DNA of 64,000 bases, from assembly GCA_920105625.2 (NCBI GenBank), contig OV050030.1, positions 237,491,889 through 237,555,888 of the forward strand, read 5' to 3'. Positions 1 to 13,070 of this stretch are shown here, in pieces. The DNA comes from Clusia tigrina. Its lineage: Eukaryota > Arthropoda > Insecta > Diptera > Clusiidae. How positions within the stretch are numbered: position 1 is the first letter of the stretch; every line of letters begins with the position of its first letter. Position numbers and translations under genes: made by a program. Under the pieces are notes generated by a model, which was given only the letters and a program-made list of their open reading frames with translations, had not been told where the DNA came from and did not search any database.

Positions 1-1567
1 CAGTATAGAAGTTAGGGCCATTTGAAGTTTTATCTCTGTGATTGATTTGGGACTCAAGGGTAGCATAGCTTAGAGCGATAGCTTAAATTGACAAGAGGCT
101 CGAGTACTTTATTGTTACAACATTTCAAGGTTTTATGACGCTCCAGTAAAAAGTTACAAGCATTTGTATGTTGCAAACTTTGATAGGTTTAGGACGTACG
201 TATAGAAATTAGGGCCATTTGAAGTTTTATCAGTGTTTGATTAGTAACTCAAGGGTAGCATAGCTTTGAGCGAAACTTAAAATTACAAGAGGCACGAGAA
301 CTTTATTGTTACAAAATTTCAAGGTTTTATGACGCTCCAGTAAAAAGTTACAAGCATTTGTATGTTGCAAACTTTGATAGTTGAAGGACGTACCGTATAG
401 AAGTTAGGGCAATTTGAAGTTTTATCAGTGTTTGATTTGGGACTCAAGAGTAGCATAGCTTTCAGCGATAGCTTAAATTGACAAGAGGCTCGAGTACTTT
501 ATTCTTACAACATTTCAAGGTTTTATGACGCTCCAGTAAAAAGTTACAAGCATTTGTATGTTGCAAACTTTGATAGGTATACCACGTACCGTATAGAAGC
601 TAGGGCCATTTGAAGTTTTATCAGTATTTGATTTGGGACTCAAGGGTAGCATAGCTTTGAGCGATAACTTAAATTGACAAGAGGCTCGAGTACTTTGTTG
701 TTACAAAATTTCCAAGTTATATGACGCTCCAGTAAAAAGTTACAAGCATTTGTATGTTGCAAACTTTGATAGGTGTAGGACGTACCGTATAGAAGTTAGG
801 GCCATTTGAAGTTTTATCAGTGTTTGATTTGGTACTCAAGGGTAGCACAGCTTTGAGCGATAGCTTAAATTGACAAGAGGCTCGAGTACTTAATTGTTCC
901 AAATTTTCAAGGTTTTATGACGCGCCAGTAAAAAGTTACAAGCATTTGTATATTGCAAACTTTGATAGGTTTAGGACGTACGTATAGAAATTAGGGCCAT
1001 TTGAAGTTTTATCAGTGTTTGATTAGGGACTCAAGGGTAGCATAGCTTTGAGCGAAAGCTTAAATTTACAAGAGGCTCGAGAACTTTATTGTTACAAAAT
1101 TTCAAGGTTTTATGACGCTCCAGTAAAAAGTTACAAGCATTTGTATGTTGCAAACTTTGATAGTTGAAGGACGTACCGTATAGAAGTTAGGGCAATTTGA
1201 AGTTTTATCAGTATTTGATTTTTGACTCAAGGGTAGCGTAGCTTTGAGCGATAGCTTAAATTGACAAGAGGCTCGAGTACTTTATTGTTACAAAATTTCA
1301 AGGTTTTATGACGCTCCAGTAAAAAGTTACAAGAATTTGTATGTTGCAAACTTTGATAGTTGAAGGACGTACCGTATAGGAGTTAGGGCAATTTGAAGTT
1401 TTATCAGTGTTTGATTTGGGAATCAAGGGTAGCATAGATTTGAGCGATACCTTAAATTGACAAGAGGCTCGAGTACTTTATTGTTACAAAATTTCAAGGT
1501 TTTATGACGCTCCACTAAAAAGTTACAAGCATTTGTATGTTGCAAACTTTGATAGGTGTAGGACGTA
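1..1567. repeat. HOR domain A, unit 1 (8 monomers)
   Basis: This unit is eight monomers, each with its own diagnostic variants: a TCTCTGTGATTG monomer, a GATTAGTAACTC monomer, a GACTCAAGAG monomer, an AAGCTAGG monomer with TTTGTTGTTAC, a GGTACTCAAG monomer with TTAATTGTTCC, a GATTAGGGACTC monomer, a GATTTTTGACTC monomer and a GGGAATCAAG monomer. The unit restarts at 1568 with the same CAGTATAGAAG start, so the period is 1567. Eight times 196 is 1568. The difference is explained by one +2 and three -1 indels that I can see. The window opens at this point, so the domain may extend further left. Confidence 0.88.
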
Positions 1568-3329
1568 CAGTATAGAAGTTAGGGCCATTTGAAGTTTTAT
1601 CTCTGTGATTGATTTGGGACTCAAGGGTAGCATAGCTTAGAGCGATAGCTTAAATTGACAAGAGGCTCGAGTACTTTATTGTTACAACATTTCAAGGTTT
1701 TATGACGCTCCAGTAAAAAGTTACAAGCATTTGTATGTTGCAAACTTTGATAGGTTTAGGACGTACGTATAGAAATTAGGGCCATTTGAAGTTTTATCAG
1801 TGTTTGATTAGTAACTCAAGGGTAGCATAGCTTTGAGCGAAACTTAAATTTACAAGAGGCTCGAGAACTTTATTGTTACAAAATTTCAAGGTTTTATGAC
1901 GCTCCAGTAAAAAGTTACAAGCATTTGTATGTTGCAAACTTTGATAGTTGAAGGACGTACCGTATAGAAGTTAGGGCAATTTGAAGTTTTATCAGTGTTT
2001 GATTTGGGACTCAAGAGTAGCATAGCTTTCAGCGATAGCTTAAATTGACAAGAGGCTCGAGTACTTTATTCTTACAACATTTCAAGGTTTTATGACGCTC
2101 CAGTAAAAAGTTACAAGCATTTGTATGTTGCAAACTTTGATAGGTATACCACGTACCGTATAGAAGCTAGGGCCATTTGAAGTTTTATCAGTATTTGATT
2201 TGGGACTCAAGGGTAGCATAGCTTTGAGCGATAGCTTAAATTGACAAGAGGCTCGAGTACTTAATTGTTCCAAATTTTCAAGGTTTTATGACGCGCCAGT
2301 AAAAAGTTACAAGCATTTGTATATTGCAAACTTTGATAGGTTTAGGACGTACGTATAGAAATTAGGGCCATTTGAAGTTTTATCAGTGTTTGATTAGGGA
2401 CTCAAGGGTAGCATAGCTTTGAGCGAAAGCTTAAATTTACAAGAGGCTCGAGAACTTTATAGTTACAAAATTTCAAGGTTTTATGACGCTCCAGTAAAAA
2501 GTTACAAGCATTTGTATGTTGCAAACTTTGATAGTTGAAGGACGTACCGTATAGAAGTTAGGGCAATTTGAAGTTTTATCAGTATTTGATTTTTGACTCA
2601 AGGGTAGCGTAGCTTTGAGCGATAGCTTAAATTGACAAGAGGCTCGAGTACTTTATTGTTACAAAATTTCAAGGTTTTATGACGCTCCAGTAAAAAGTTA
2701 CAAGCATTTGTATGTTGCAAACTTTAATAGGTGTAGGGCGTACCGTATAGAAGTTAGGGCCATTTGAAGTTTTATCAGTGGTTGATTTGGTACTCAAGGG
2801 TAGCACAGCTTTGAGCAATAGCTTAAATTGACAAGAGGCTCGAGTACTTTATTGTTACAAAATTTCAAGGTTTTATGACGCTCCAGTAAAAAGTTACAAG
2901 CATTTGTATATTGCAAACTTTGATAGGTTTAGGACGTACGTATAGAAATTAGGGCCATTTGAAGATTTATCAGTGTTTAATTAGGGACTCAAGGGTAGCA
3001 TAGGTTTGAGCGAAAGCTTAAATTTACAAGAGGCTCGAGAACTTTATTGTTACAAAATTTCAAGGTTTTATGACGCTCCAGTAAAAAGTTACAAGAATTT
3101 GTATGTTGCAAACTTTGATAGTTGAAGGACGTACCGTATAGGAGTTAGGGCAATTTGAAGTTTTATCAGTGTTTGATTTGGGAATCAAGGGTAGCATAGA
3201 TTTGAGCGATACCTTAAATTGACAAGAGGCTCGAGTACTTTATTGTTACAAAATTTCAAGGTTTTATGACGCTCCACTAAAAAGTTACAAGCATTTGTAT
3301 GTTGCAAACTTTGATAGGTGTAGGACGTA
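1568..3329. repeat. HOR domain A, unit 2 (9 monomers)
   Basis: This is a second copy of the domain A unit, recognised by the same ordered variants. Around 2160-2280 the fourth and fifth monomers of unit 1 are fused into one: AAGCTAGG and TATTTGATTTGGG on the left run into TTAATTGTTCC on the right. Around 2720-3110 two monomers absent from unit 1 follow the GATTTTTGACTC monomer: one with GGTTGATTTGGTACTC, one with GAAGATTTATC and TTTAATTAGGG. The net change is one extra monomer, giving 1762 bp. The next unit begins at 3330. Confidence 0.86.
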
Positions 3330-4734
3330 CAGTATAGAAGTTAGGGCCATTTGAAGTTTTATCTCTGTGATTGATTTGGGACTCAAGGGTAGCATAGCTT
3401 AGAGCGATAGCTTAAATTGACAAGAGGCTCGAGTACTTTATTGTTACAACATTTCAAGGTTTTATGACGCTCCAGTAAAAAGTTACAAGCATTTGTATGT
3501 TGCAAACTTTGATAGGTTTAGGACGTACGTATAGAAATTAGGGCCATTTGAAGTTTTATCAGTGTTTGATTAGTAACTCAAGGGTAGCATAGCTTTGAGC
3601 GAAACTTAAATTTACAAGAGGCTCGAGAACTTTATTGTTACAAAATTTCAAGGTTTTATGACGCTCCAGTAAAAAGTTACAAGCATTTGTATGTTGCAAA
3701 CTTTGATAGTTGAAGGACGTACCGTATAGAAGTTAGGGCAATTTGAAGTTTTATCAGTGTTTGATTTGGGACTCAAGAGTAGCATAGCTTTCAGCGATAG
3801 CTTAAATTGACAAGAGGCTCGAGTACTTTATTCTTACAACATTTCAAGGTTTTATGACGCTCCAGTAAAAAGTTACAAGCATTTGTATGTTGCAAACTTT
3901 GATAGGTATACCACGTACCGTATAGAAGCTAGGGCCATTTGAAGTTTTATCAGTATTTGATTTGGGACTCAAGGGTAGCATAGCTTTGAGCGATAACTTA
4001 AATTTACAAGAGGCTCGAGTACTTTGTTGTTACAAAATTTCCAAGTTATATGACGCTCCAGTAAAAAGTTACAAGCATTTGTATGTTGCAAACTTTGATA
4101 GGTGTAGGACGTACCGTATAGAAGTTAGGGCCATTTGAAGTTTTATCAGTGTTTGATTTGGTACTCAAGGGTAGCACAGCTTTGAGCGATAGCTTAAATT
4201 GACAAGAGGCTCGAGTACTTAATTGTTCCAAATTTTCAAGGTTTTATGACGCGCCAGTAAAAAGTTACAAGCATTTGTATATTGCAAACTTTGATAGGTT
4301 TAGGACGTACGTATAGAAATTAGGGCCATTTGAAGTTTTATCAGTGTTTGATTAGGGACTCAAGGGTAGCATAGCTTTGAGCGAAAGCTTAAATTTACAA
4401 GAGGCTCGAGAACTTTATTGTTACAAAATTTCAAGGTTTTATGACGCTCCAGTAAAAAGTTACAAGCATTTGTATGTTGCAAACTTTGATAGTTGAAGGA
4501 CGTACCGTATAGAAGTTAGGGCAATTTGAAGTTTTATCAGTATTTGATTTTTGACTCAAGGGTAGCGTAGCTTTGAGCGATAGCTTAAATTGACAAGAGG
4601 CTCGAGTACTTTATTGTTACAAAATTTCAAGGTTTTATGACGCTCCAGTAAAAAGTTACAAGCATTTGTATGTTGCAAACTTTAATAGGTGTAGGGCGTA
4701 CCGTATAGAAGTTAGGGCCATTTGAAGTTTTATC
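3330..4734. repeat. HOR domain A, unit 3 (partial)
   Basis: This third copy of the domain A unit keeps the monomer order of unit 1, including the separate fourth and fifth monomers (TTTGTTGTTAC near 4023, TTAATTGTTCC near 4220). It also carries the GTAGGGCGTACC join near 4692 that unit 2 has. After about 4734 the variants stop matching (TATCACTG, GGGATTCAAG, a 2 bp loss giving GTAGCTAGC), which ends the domain. It therefore mixes features of units 1 and 2. Confidence 0.84.
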
Positions 4735-7445
4735 ACTGTTTGATTTGGGATTCAAGGGTAGCTAGCTTTGAGCGATAGCTTAAATTGACAAGAGGCTCGA
4801 GTACTTTATTGTTACAAAGTTTCAAGGTTTTATGACGCTCCAGTAAACAGTTACAAGCATTTGTTTGTTGCAAACTTTGTTAGGTGTAGGACGTACCGTA
4901 TAGAAGTTAGGGCCACTTGAAGTTTTATCAGTGTTTGATTTGGGACTCAAGGGTAGCATAGCTTTGAGCGATAGCTTAAATTGACAAGAGGCTCGAGAAC
5001 ATTATTGTTACAAAATTTCAAGAATTTTTGACGCTGCAGTAAAAAGTTACAAGCATTTGTATGTTGCAAACTTTGATAGGTGTAGGACGTACCGCATAGA
5101 AGTTAGGGCCATTTGAAGTTTTATCAGTGTTTGATTTGGGACTCAAGGGTAGCATAGCTTTGAGCGATAGCTTAAATTGACAAGAGGCTCGAGAACTTTA
5201 TTGTTACAAAATTTCAAGGTTTTATGACGCTCCAGTAAAAATATACAAGCATTTGTATGTTGCAAACTTTGATAGGTGTAGGACGTACCGTATAGAAGTT
5301 AGGGCCATTTGAAGTTTTATCTGTGTGATTGATTTGGGACTCAAGGGTACCATAGCTTAGAGCAATAGCTTAAATTGACGAGAGGCTCGAGTACTTTATT
5401 GTTACAACATTTCAAGTTTTTATAACGCTCCAGTAAAAAGTTACAAGCATTTGTATGTTGCAAACTTTGATTGGTGTAGGACGTACCGTATAGAAGCTAG
5501 GGCCATTTGAAGCTTTATCAGTGTTTGATTTGGGACTCAAGGGTAGCATAGCTTTGAGCGATAGCTTAAATTGACAAGAGGCTCGAGTACTTTATGGTTA
5601 CAAAATTTCAAAGTTATAAGACGCTCCAGTAAAACGTTACAAGCATTTGTATGTTGCAAACTTTGATAGGTATAGGACGTACCGTATAAAAGTTAGGGCC
5701 ATTTGAAGTTTTATCAGTTTTTGATTTGGGACTCAAGGGTAGCATAGCTTTGAGCGATTGCTTAAATTGACAAGAGGCTCGAGTACTTTATTGTTACAAA
5801 ATTTCAAGGTTTTATGACGCTCCAGTAAAAAGTTACAAGCATTTGTATGTTGCAAACATTGATAGGTGTAGGACCTACCGTATAGAAATTAGGTCCATTT
5901 GAAGTTTTATCAGTGTTTGATTTGGGACTCAAGGGTAGCGTAGCTTTGAGCGATAGCTTAAATTGACAACAGGCTCGAGTTCTTTATTGTTACAAAATTT
6001 CAAAGTTATATGACGCTCCAGTAAAAAGTTAAAAGCATTTGTATATTGCAAACTTGGATAGGTGTAGGATGTACCGTATAGAAATTTGGGCCATTTGAAG
6101 TTTTATCAGTGTTTGATTTGGGACTCAAGGGTTTCATAGCTTTGAGCGATAACTTAAATTGACAAGAGGCTCGAGTACTTTATTGTTACAAAATTTCAAG
6201 GTTTTATGACTCTCCAGTAAAAAGTTACAAGCATTTGTATGTTGCAAACTTTGATAGGTGTAGGACGTACCGTATGGAAGTTAGGGCCATTTGAAGTTTT
6301 ATCAGTGTTTGATTTGGGACTCAAGGGTAGCATAGCTTTGAGCGATAACTTAAACTGACAAGAGGCTCGAGTACTTTATTGTAACAAAATTTCAAGGTTT
6401 TATGACGCGCCAGTAAAAAGTTACAAGCATTTGTATGTTGCAAACTTTAATAGGTGTAGGACGTACCGTATAGAAGTTAGGGCCATTTGAAGTTTTATCT
6501 GTGTGATTGATTTGGGACTCAAGGGTAGCATAGCTTAGAGCGATAGCTTAAATTGACAAGAGGCTCGAGTACTTTATTGTTACAACATTTCAAGGTTTTA
6601 TGACGCTCCAGTAAAAAGTTAAAAGCATTTGTATGTTGCAAACTTTGATTGGTGTAGGACGCACCGTATATATGCTAGGGCCATTTGAAGTTTTATCAGT
6701 TTTTGATTTGGGACTCAAGGGTAGCATAGCTTTGAGCGATAGCTTAAATTGACAAGAGGCTCGAGTACTTTATTGTTACAAAATTTCAAGGTTTTATGAC
6801 GCTCTAGTAAAAAGTTACAAGCATTTGTATGTAACAAACTTTGATAGGTGTAGGACGTACCGTATAGAAGCTAGAGCCATTTGAAGTTTTATCAGTGTTT
6901 GATTTGGGACTCAAGGGTAGCTTAGCTTTGAGCGATAACTTAAATTGACAAGAGGCTTGAGTACTTGATTGTTACAAAATTTCAAGGTTTTATGACGCTC
7001 CAGTAAAAAGTTACAAGCATTTGTATGTTGCAAACTTTGATAGGTGTAGCACGTACCGTATAGAAGTTAGGGCCATTTGAAGTTTTATCAGTGTTTGATT
7101 TGGGACTCAAGGGTAGCATAGATATGAGCGATAGCTTAAATTGACAAGAGGCTCGAGTACTTTATTGTTACAAAATTTCAAGGTTTTATGACGCTCCAGT
7201 AAAAAGTTACAAGCATTTGTATGTTGCAAACTTTGATAGGTATAGGACATACCGTATAGAAGTTAGGGCCATTTGAAGTTTTATCAGTGTTTGATTTGGG
7301 ACTCAAGGGTAGCATAGCTTTGAGCGATAGCTTTAATTGACAAGAGGCTCGAGTACTTTATTGCTACAACATTTCAAGGTTTTATGACGGTCCAGTAAAA
7401 AGTTTCAAGCATTTGTATGTTGCAAACTTTGATAGGTGTAGGACG
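4735..7445. repeat. Satellite domain B, no clear HOR
   Basis: About fourteen monomers with scattered private substitutions and no long exact repetition that I could find by eye. Two monomers carry the +2 CTGTGTGATTG variant, near 5320 and 6497, each followed by a monomer with TTGATTGGTG at its end, so a weak period of about six monomers may persist. Odd copies include ATATACAAGC near 5242, GTACCGTATATATGC near 6664 and ATGTAACAAAC near 6830. No gene or other element is present. Confidence 0.8.
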
Positions 7446-8801
7446 TACCGTATGGAAGTTAGGGCCATTTGAAGTTTTATCAGTGTTTGATTTGGGACTC
7501 AAGGGTAGCATAGCTTTGAGCGATAGCTTAAATTGACAAGAGGCTCGAGTACCTTATTGTTACAAAATTTCAAGGTTTTATGACGCTCCAGTAAAATGTT
7601 ACAAGCATTTGTTTGTTGCAAACTTTGATAGGTGTAGGACGTACCGTATAGAAGTTAGGGCCACTTGAAGTTTTATCAGTGCTTGATTTGGGACTCAAGG
7701 GTAGCATAGCTTTTAGCGATAGCTTAAATTGACAAGAGGCTCGAGTACTTTATTGTTACAAAATTTAAAGGATTTATGACGCTCCAGTAGAATGTTACAA
7801 GCATTTGTATGTTGCAAACTTTGATAGGTGTAGGACGTACCGTATAGAAGTTAGGGCCATTTGAAGTTTTATCAGTGTTTGATTTGGGACTCAAGGGTAG
7901 CATAGCTTTGAGCGATAGCTTAAATTGACAAGAAGCTCGACTACTTTATTGTTACAAAATTTCAAGGTTTTATGACGCTCCAGTAAAAAGTTACAAGCAT
8001 TTGTATGTTGCAAACTTTGATAGGTGTAGGACGTACCGTATAGAAGTTAGGGCTATTTGAAGTTTTATCAGTGGTTGATTTGGGACTCAAGGGTAGCATA
8101 GCTTTGAGCGATAGCTTAAACGGACAAGAGGCTTACAAAATTTCAAGGTTTTGTGACGCTCCAGTAAAAAGTTACAAGCATTTGTATGTTGCAAACTTTG
8201 CTAGGTAGAGGACGTACCGTATAAAAGTTAGGACCATTTGAAGTTTTATCAGTTTTTGATATGGGACTCAAGGGTAGCATAGCTTTGAGTGATAGCTTAA
8301 ATTGACAAGAGACTCGAGTACTTTATTGTTACAAAATTTCTAGGTTTTATGACGCTCCAGTAAAAAGTTAGAAGCATTTGTATGTTGCAAACTTTGATAG
8401 GTGTAGGACGTACCGTATAGAAGTTAGGGCCATTTGAAGTTTTATCAGTGTTTAATTTGGGACTCAAGGGTAGCATAGCTTTGAGCGATAGCTTAAATTG
8501 ACAAGAGGCTCGCGTATTTAATTGTTACAAAATTTCAAGGTTTTATGACGCTCCAGTAAAAAGTTACAAGCATTTGTATATTGCAAACTTTGATAGGTGT
8601 AAGACGTACGTATAGAAGTTAGGGCCATTTTAAGTTTTATCAGTGTTTCATTTGGGACTCAAGGGTAGCATAGCTTTGAGCGATAGCTTAAATTTACAAG
8701 AGGATCGAGTACTTTATTGTTACAAAATTCCAAGGTTTTATGACGCTCCAGTAAAAAGTTACAAGCATTTGTATGTTGCAAACTTGGATAGGTGTAGGAC
8801 G
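7446..8801. repeat. HOR domain C, unit 1 (7 monomers)
   Basis: A 1356 bp unit. Its start is marked by GTACCGTATGGAAG at about 7446-7459, and the same marker returns exactly 1356 bases later. It contains a GTACCTTATTG monomer, a GTGCTTGATTTGGG monomer with CAGTAGAATG, a TCGACTAC monomer, the first 181 bp deletion monomer (8046-8226), a GTTAGGACC/TTTTTGATATGG monomer, a GTTTAATTTGGG monomer and a CATTTTAAG/GTTTCATTTGGG monomer. Seven times 196 less 15 and 1 gives 1356, as observed. Confidence 0.9.
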
Positions 8802-10157
8802 TACCGTATGGAAGTTAGGGCCATTTGAAGTTTTATCAGTGTTTGATTTGGGACTCAAGGGTAGCATAGCTTTGAGCGATAGCTTAAATTGACAAGAGGC
8901 TCGAGTACCTTATTGTTACAAAATTTCAAGGTTTTATGACGCTCCAGTAAAATGTTACAAGCATTTGTTTGTTGCAAACTTTGATAGGTGTAGGACGTAC
9001 CGTATAGAAGTTAGGGCCACTTGAAGTTTTATCAGTGCTTGATTTGGGACTCAAGGGTAGCATAGCTTTTAGCGATAGCTTAAATTGACAAGAGGCTCGA
9101 GTACTTTATTGTTACAAAATTTAAAGGATTTATGACGCTCCAGTAGAATGTTACAAGCATTTGTATGTTGCAAACTTTGATAGGTGTAGGACGTACCGTA
9201 TAGAAGTTAGGGCCATTTGAAGTTTTATCAGTGTTTGATTTGGGACTCAAGGGTAGCATAGCTTTGAGCGATAGCTTAAATTGACAAGAAGCTCGACTAC
9301 TTTATTGTTACAAAATTTCAAGGTTTTATGACGCTCCAGTAAAAAGTTACAAGCATTTGTATGTTGCAAACTTTGATAGGTGTAGGACGTACCGTATAGA
9401 AGTTAGGGCTATTTGAAGTTTTATCAGTGGTTGATTTGGGACTCAAGGGTAGCATACCTTTGAGCGATAGCTTAAACGGACAAGAGGCTTACAAAATTTC
9501 AAGGTTTTATGACGCTCCAGTAAAAAGTTACAAGCATTTGTATGTTGCAAACTTTGCTAGGTATAGGACGTACCGTATAAAAGTTAGGACCATTTGAAGT
9601 TTTATCAGTTTTTGATATGGGACTCAAGGGTAGCATAGCTTTGAGTGATAGCTTAAATTGACAAGAGACTCGAGTACTTTATTGTTACAAAATTTCTAGG
9701 TTTTATGACGCTCCAGTAAAAAGTTAGAAGCATTTGTATGTTGCAAACTTTGATAGGTGTAGGACGTACCGTATAGAAGTTAGGGCCATTTGAAGTTTTA
9801 TCAGTGTTTAATTTGGGACTCAAGGGTAGCATAGCTTTGAGCGATAGCTTAAATTGACAAGAGGCTCGCGTATTTAATTGTTACAAAATTTCAAGGTTTT
9901 ATGACGCTCCAGTAAAAAGTTACAAGCATTTGTATATTGCAAACTTTGATAGGTGTAAGACGTACGTATAGAAGTTAGGGCCATTTTAAGTTTTATCAGT
10001 GTTTCATTTGGGACTCAATGGTAGCATAGCTTTGAGCGATAGCTTAAATTTACAAGAGGATCGAGTACTTTATTGTTACAAAATTCCAAGGTTTTATGAC
10101 GCTCCAGTAAAAAGTTACAAGCATTTGTATGTTGCAAACTTGGATAGGTGTAGGATG
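8802..10157. repeat. HOR domain C, unit 2 (7 monomers)
   Basis: A tandem copy of unit 1 at an offset of exactly 1356. I noticed only a handful of differences, for example CTAGGTAGAGG becoming CTAGGTATAGG near 9566, GCATAGC becoming GCATACC near 9454, and CTCAAGG becoming CTCAATGG near 10017. Such closeness implies recent duplication or strong homogenisation. The two copies are adjacent with no spacer. Confidence 0.9.
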
Positions 10158-10734
10158 TACCGTATAGAAGTTAGGGCCATTTGAAGTTTTATCAGTGTTT
10201 AAGTTATGACTCAAGGGTAGCATAGCTTTGAGCGATAGCTTAAATTGACAAGAGGCTCGAGTACTTTATTGTTACAAAATTTAAAGGATTTATGACGCTC
10301 CAGTAGAATGTTACAAGCATTTGTATGTTGCAAACTTTGATAGGTGTAGGACGTACCGTATAGAAGTTAGGGCCATTTGAAGTTTTATCAGTGTTTGATT
10401 TGGGACTCAAGGGTAGCATAGCTTTGAGCGATAGCTTAAATTGACAAGAAGCTCGAGTACTTTATTGTTACAAAATTTCAAGGTTTTATGACGCTCCAGT
10501 AAAAAGTTACAAGCATTTGTATGTTGCAAACTTTGATAGGTGTAGGACGTACCGTATAGAAGTTAGGGCCATTTGAAGTTTTATCAGTGGTTGATTTGGG
10601 ACTCAAGGGTAGCATAGCTTTGAGCGATAGCTTAAACGGACAAGAGGCTTACAAAATTTCAAGGTTTTATGACGCTCCAGTAAAAAGTTACAAGCATCTG
10701 TATGTTGCAAACTTTGATAGGTGTAGGACGTAGC
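10158..10734. repeat. HOR domain C, unit 3 (truncated)
   Basis: A partial third copy. A hybrid monomer (GTTTAAGTTATGACTC) leads directly into the AATTTAAAGG/CAGTAGAATG segment, at an offset of 1160 from unit 2 rather than 1356, so one monomer has been lost at the join. The copy runs through the 181 bp monomer (deletion junction near 10649). It ends where domain D starts with GTATAAAACTTAGG at 10735. Confidence 0.8.
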
Positions 10735-13070
10735 GTATAAAACTTAGGGCCATTTGAAGTTTTATCAGTTTTTGATTTGGGACTCAAGGGTAGCATAGCT
10801 TTGAGTGATACTTAAATTGACAAGAGGCTCGAGTACTTTATTGTTACAACATTTCAAGGTTTTATGACGGTCCAGAAAAAGTTACAAAAATTTGTATGTT
10901 GCAAACTTTGATAAGTGTAGGACGTACCGTATAGAAGCTAGGGCCATTTGAAGATTTATCAGTGTTTGATTTGGGACTCAAGGGTAGCATATCTTTGAGC
11001 GATAGCTTAAATTGACAAGAGGCTCGAGTACTTTATTGTTACAAAATTTCAAGGTTTTATGACGCTCCAGTAAAAAGTTACAAGCATTTGTATGTTGCAA
11101 ACTTTGATAGGTGTAGGACGTACCGTATAGAAGTTAGGGCCATTTGAAGTTTTATCAGTGTTTGATTTGGGACTCAAGGGTAGCATAGCTTTGCGCGATA
11201 GCTTAAAATGACAAGAGGCTCGAGTACTTTATTGATACAAAACTTCAAGGTTTTATGACGCTCCAGTAAAAAGTTACAAGCATTTGTATGTTGCAAACTT
11301 TGATAGGTGTAGGACGTACCGTATAGAAGTTAGGGCCATTTGAAGTTTTATCTGTGTGATTGATTTGGGACTCAAGGGTAGCATAGCTTAGAGCGATAGC
11401 TTAAATTGACAAGAGGCTCGAGTATTTAATTGTTACAAAATTTCCAGGTTTTATGACGCTCCAGTAAAAGTTACAAGCATTTGTATGTTGCAAACTTTGA
11501 TTGGTGTAGGACGCACCGTACAGAAGCTAGGGCCATTTGAAGTATTATCAGTGTTTGATTTAGTTCTCAAGGGTAGCATAGCTTTGAGCGATAGCTTAAA
11601 TTGACAAGAGGCTCGAGTACTTTATTGTTACAAATTTTCAAAGTTATATGACGCTCCAGTAAAAAGTTACAAGCATTTGTATGTTGCAAACTTTGCTAGG
11701 TACAGGACGTACCGTATAAAAGTTAGGACCATTTGAAGTTTTATCAGTTTTTGATATGGGACTCAAGGGTAGCATAGCTTTGAGTGATAGCTTAAATTGA
11801 CAAGAGACTCGAGTACTTTATTGTTACAAAATTTCTAGGTTTTATGACGCTCCAGTAAAAAGTTAGAAGCATTTGTATGTTGCAAACTTTGATAGGTGTA
11901 GGACGTACCGTATAGAAGTTAGGGCCATTTGAAGTTTTATCTGTGTGATTGATTTGGGACTCAAGGGTAGCATAGCTTAGAGCGATAGCTTAAATTGACA
12001 AGAGGCTCGAGTATTTAATTGTTACAAAATTTCCAGGTTTTATGACGCTCCAGTAAAAGTTATAAGCATTTGTATGTTGCAAACTTTGATTGGTGTAGGA
12101 CGCACCGTACAGAAGCTAGGGCCATTTGAAGTATTATCAGTGTTTGATTTAGTTCTCAAGGGTAGCATAGCTTTGAGCGATAGCTTAAATTGACAAGAGG
12201 CTCGAGTACTTTATTGTTACAAATTTTCAAAGTTATATGACGCTCCAGTAAAAAGTTACAAGCATTTGTATGTTGCAAACTTTGCTAGGTATAGGACGTA
12301 CCGTATAAAAGTTAGGACCATTTGAAGTTTTATCAGTTTTTGATATGGGACTCAAGGGTAGCATAGCTTTGAGTGATAGCTTAAATTGACAAGAGACTCG
12401 AGTACTTTATTGTTACAAAATTTCTAGGTTTTATGACGCTCCAGTAAAAAGTTAGAAGCATTTGTATGTTGCAAACTTTGATAGGTGTAGGACGTACCGT
12501 ATAGAAGTTAGGGCCATTTGAAGTTTTATCAGTGTTTAATTTGGGACTCAAGGGTAGCATAGCTTTGAGCGATAGCTTAAATTGACAAGAGGCTCGCGTA
12601 TTTAATTGTTACAAAATTTCAAGGTTTTATGACGCTCCAGTAAAAAGTTACAAGCATTTGTATATTGCAAACTTTGATAGGTGTAAGACGTACGTATAGA
12701 AGTTAGGGCCATTTTAAGTTTTATCAGTGTTTCATTTGGGACTCAAGGGTAGCATAGCTTTGAGCGATAGCTTAAATTTACAAGAGGATCGAGTACTTTA
12801 TTGTTACAAAATTCCAAGGTTTTATGACGCTCCAGTAAAAAGTTACAAGCATTTGTATGTTGCAAACTTTGATAGGTGTAGGATGTACCGTATAGAAGTT
12901 AGGGCCATTTGAAGTTTTATCAGTAGTTGATTTGGGACTCAAGGGTAGCATAGCTTTGAGCGATAGCTTAAACGGACAAGAGGCTTACAAAATTTCAAGG
13001 TTTTATGACGCTCCAGTAAAAAGTTACAAGCATTTGTATGTTGCAAACTTTGATAGGTGTAGGACGTACC
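10735..13070. repeat. HOR domain D, unit 1 (12 monomers)
   Basis: A 2336 bp unit starting at GTATAAAACTTAGG. Its second monomer has GAAGATTTATC and CATATCTTTG, and its third has TTGCGCGATAGC and AAAATGAC. Then the trio CTGTGTGATTG / TTTAGTTCTC / TTTTTGATATGG appears twice (about 11330-11910 and 11920-12500). The unit closes with GTTTAATTTGGG, GTTTCATTTGGG and a 181 bp monomer (junction near 12987). The marker TCCAGAAAAAGTTAC lies at 10871, 13207 and 15541. Confidence 0.88.

Noticed and set aside
4735..7445. A hidden unique gene in the less ordered domain B
   Set aside because: All bases there still follow the monomer order; only the point variants are more scattered.
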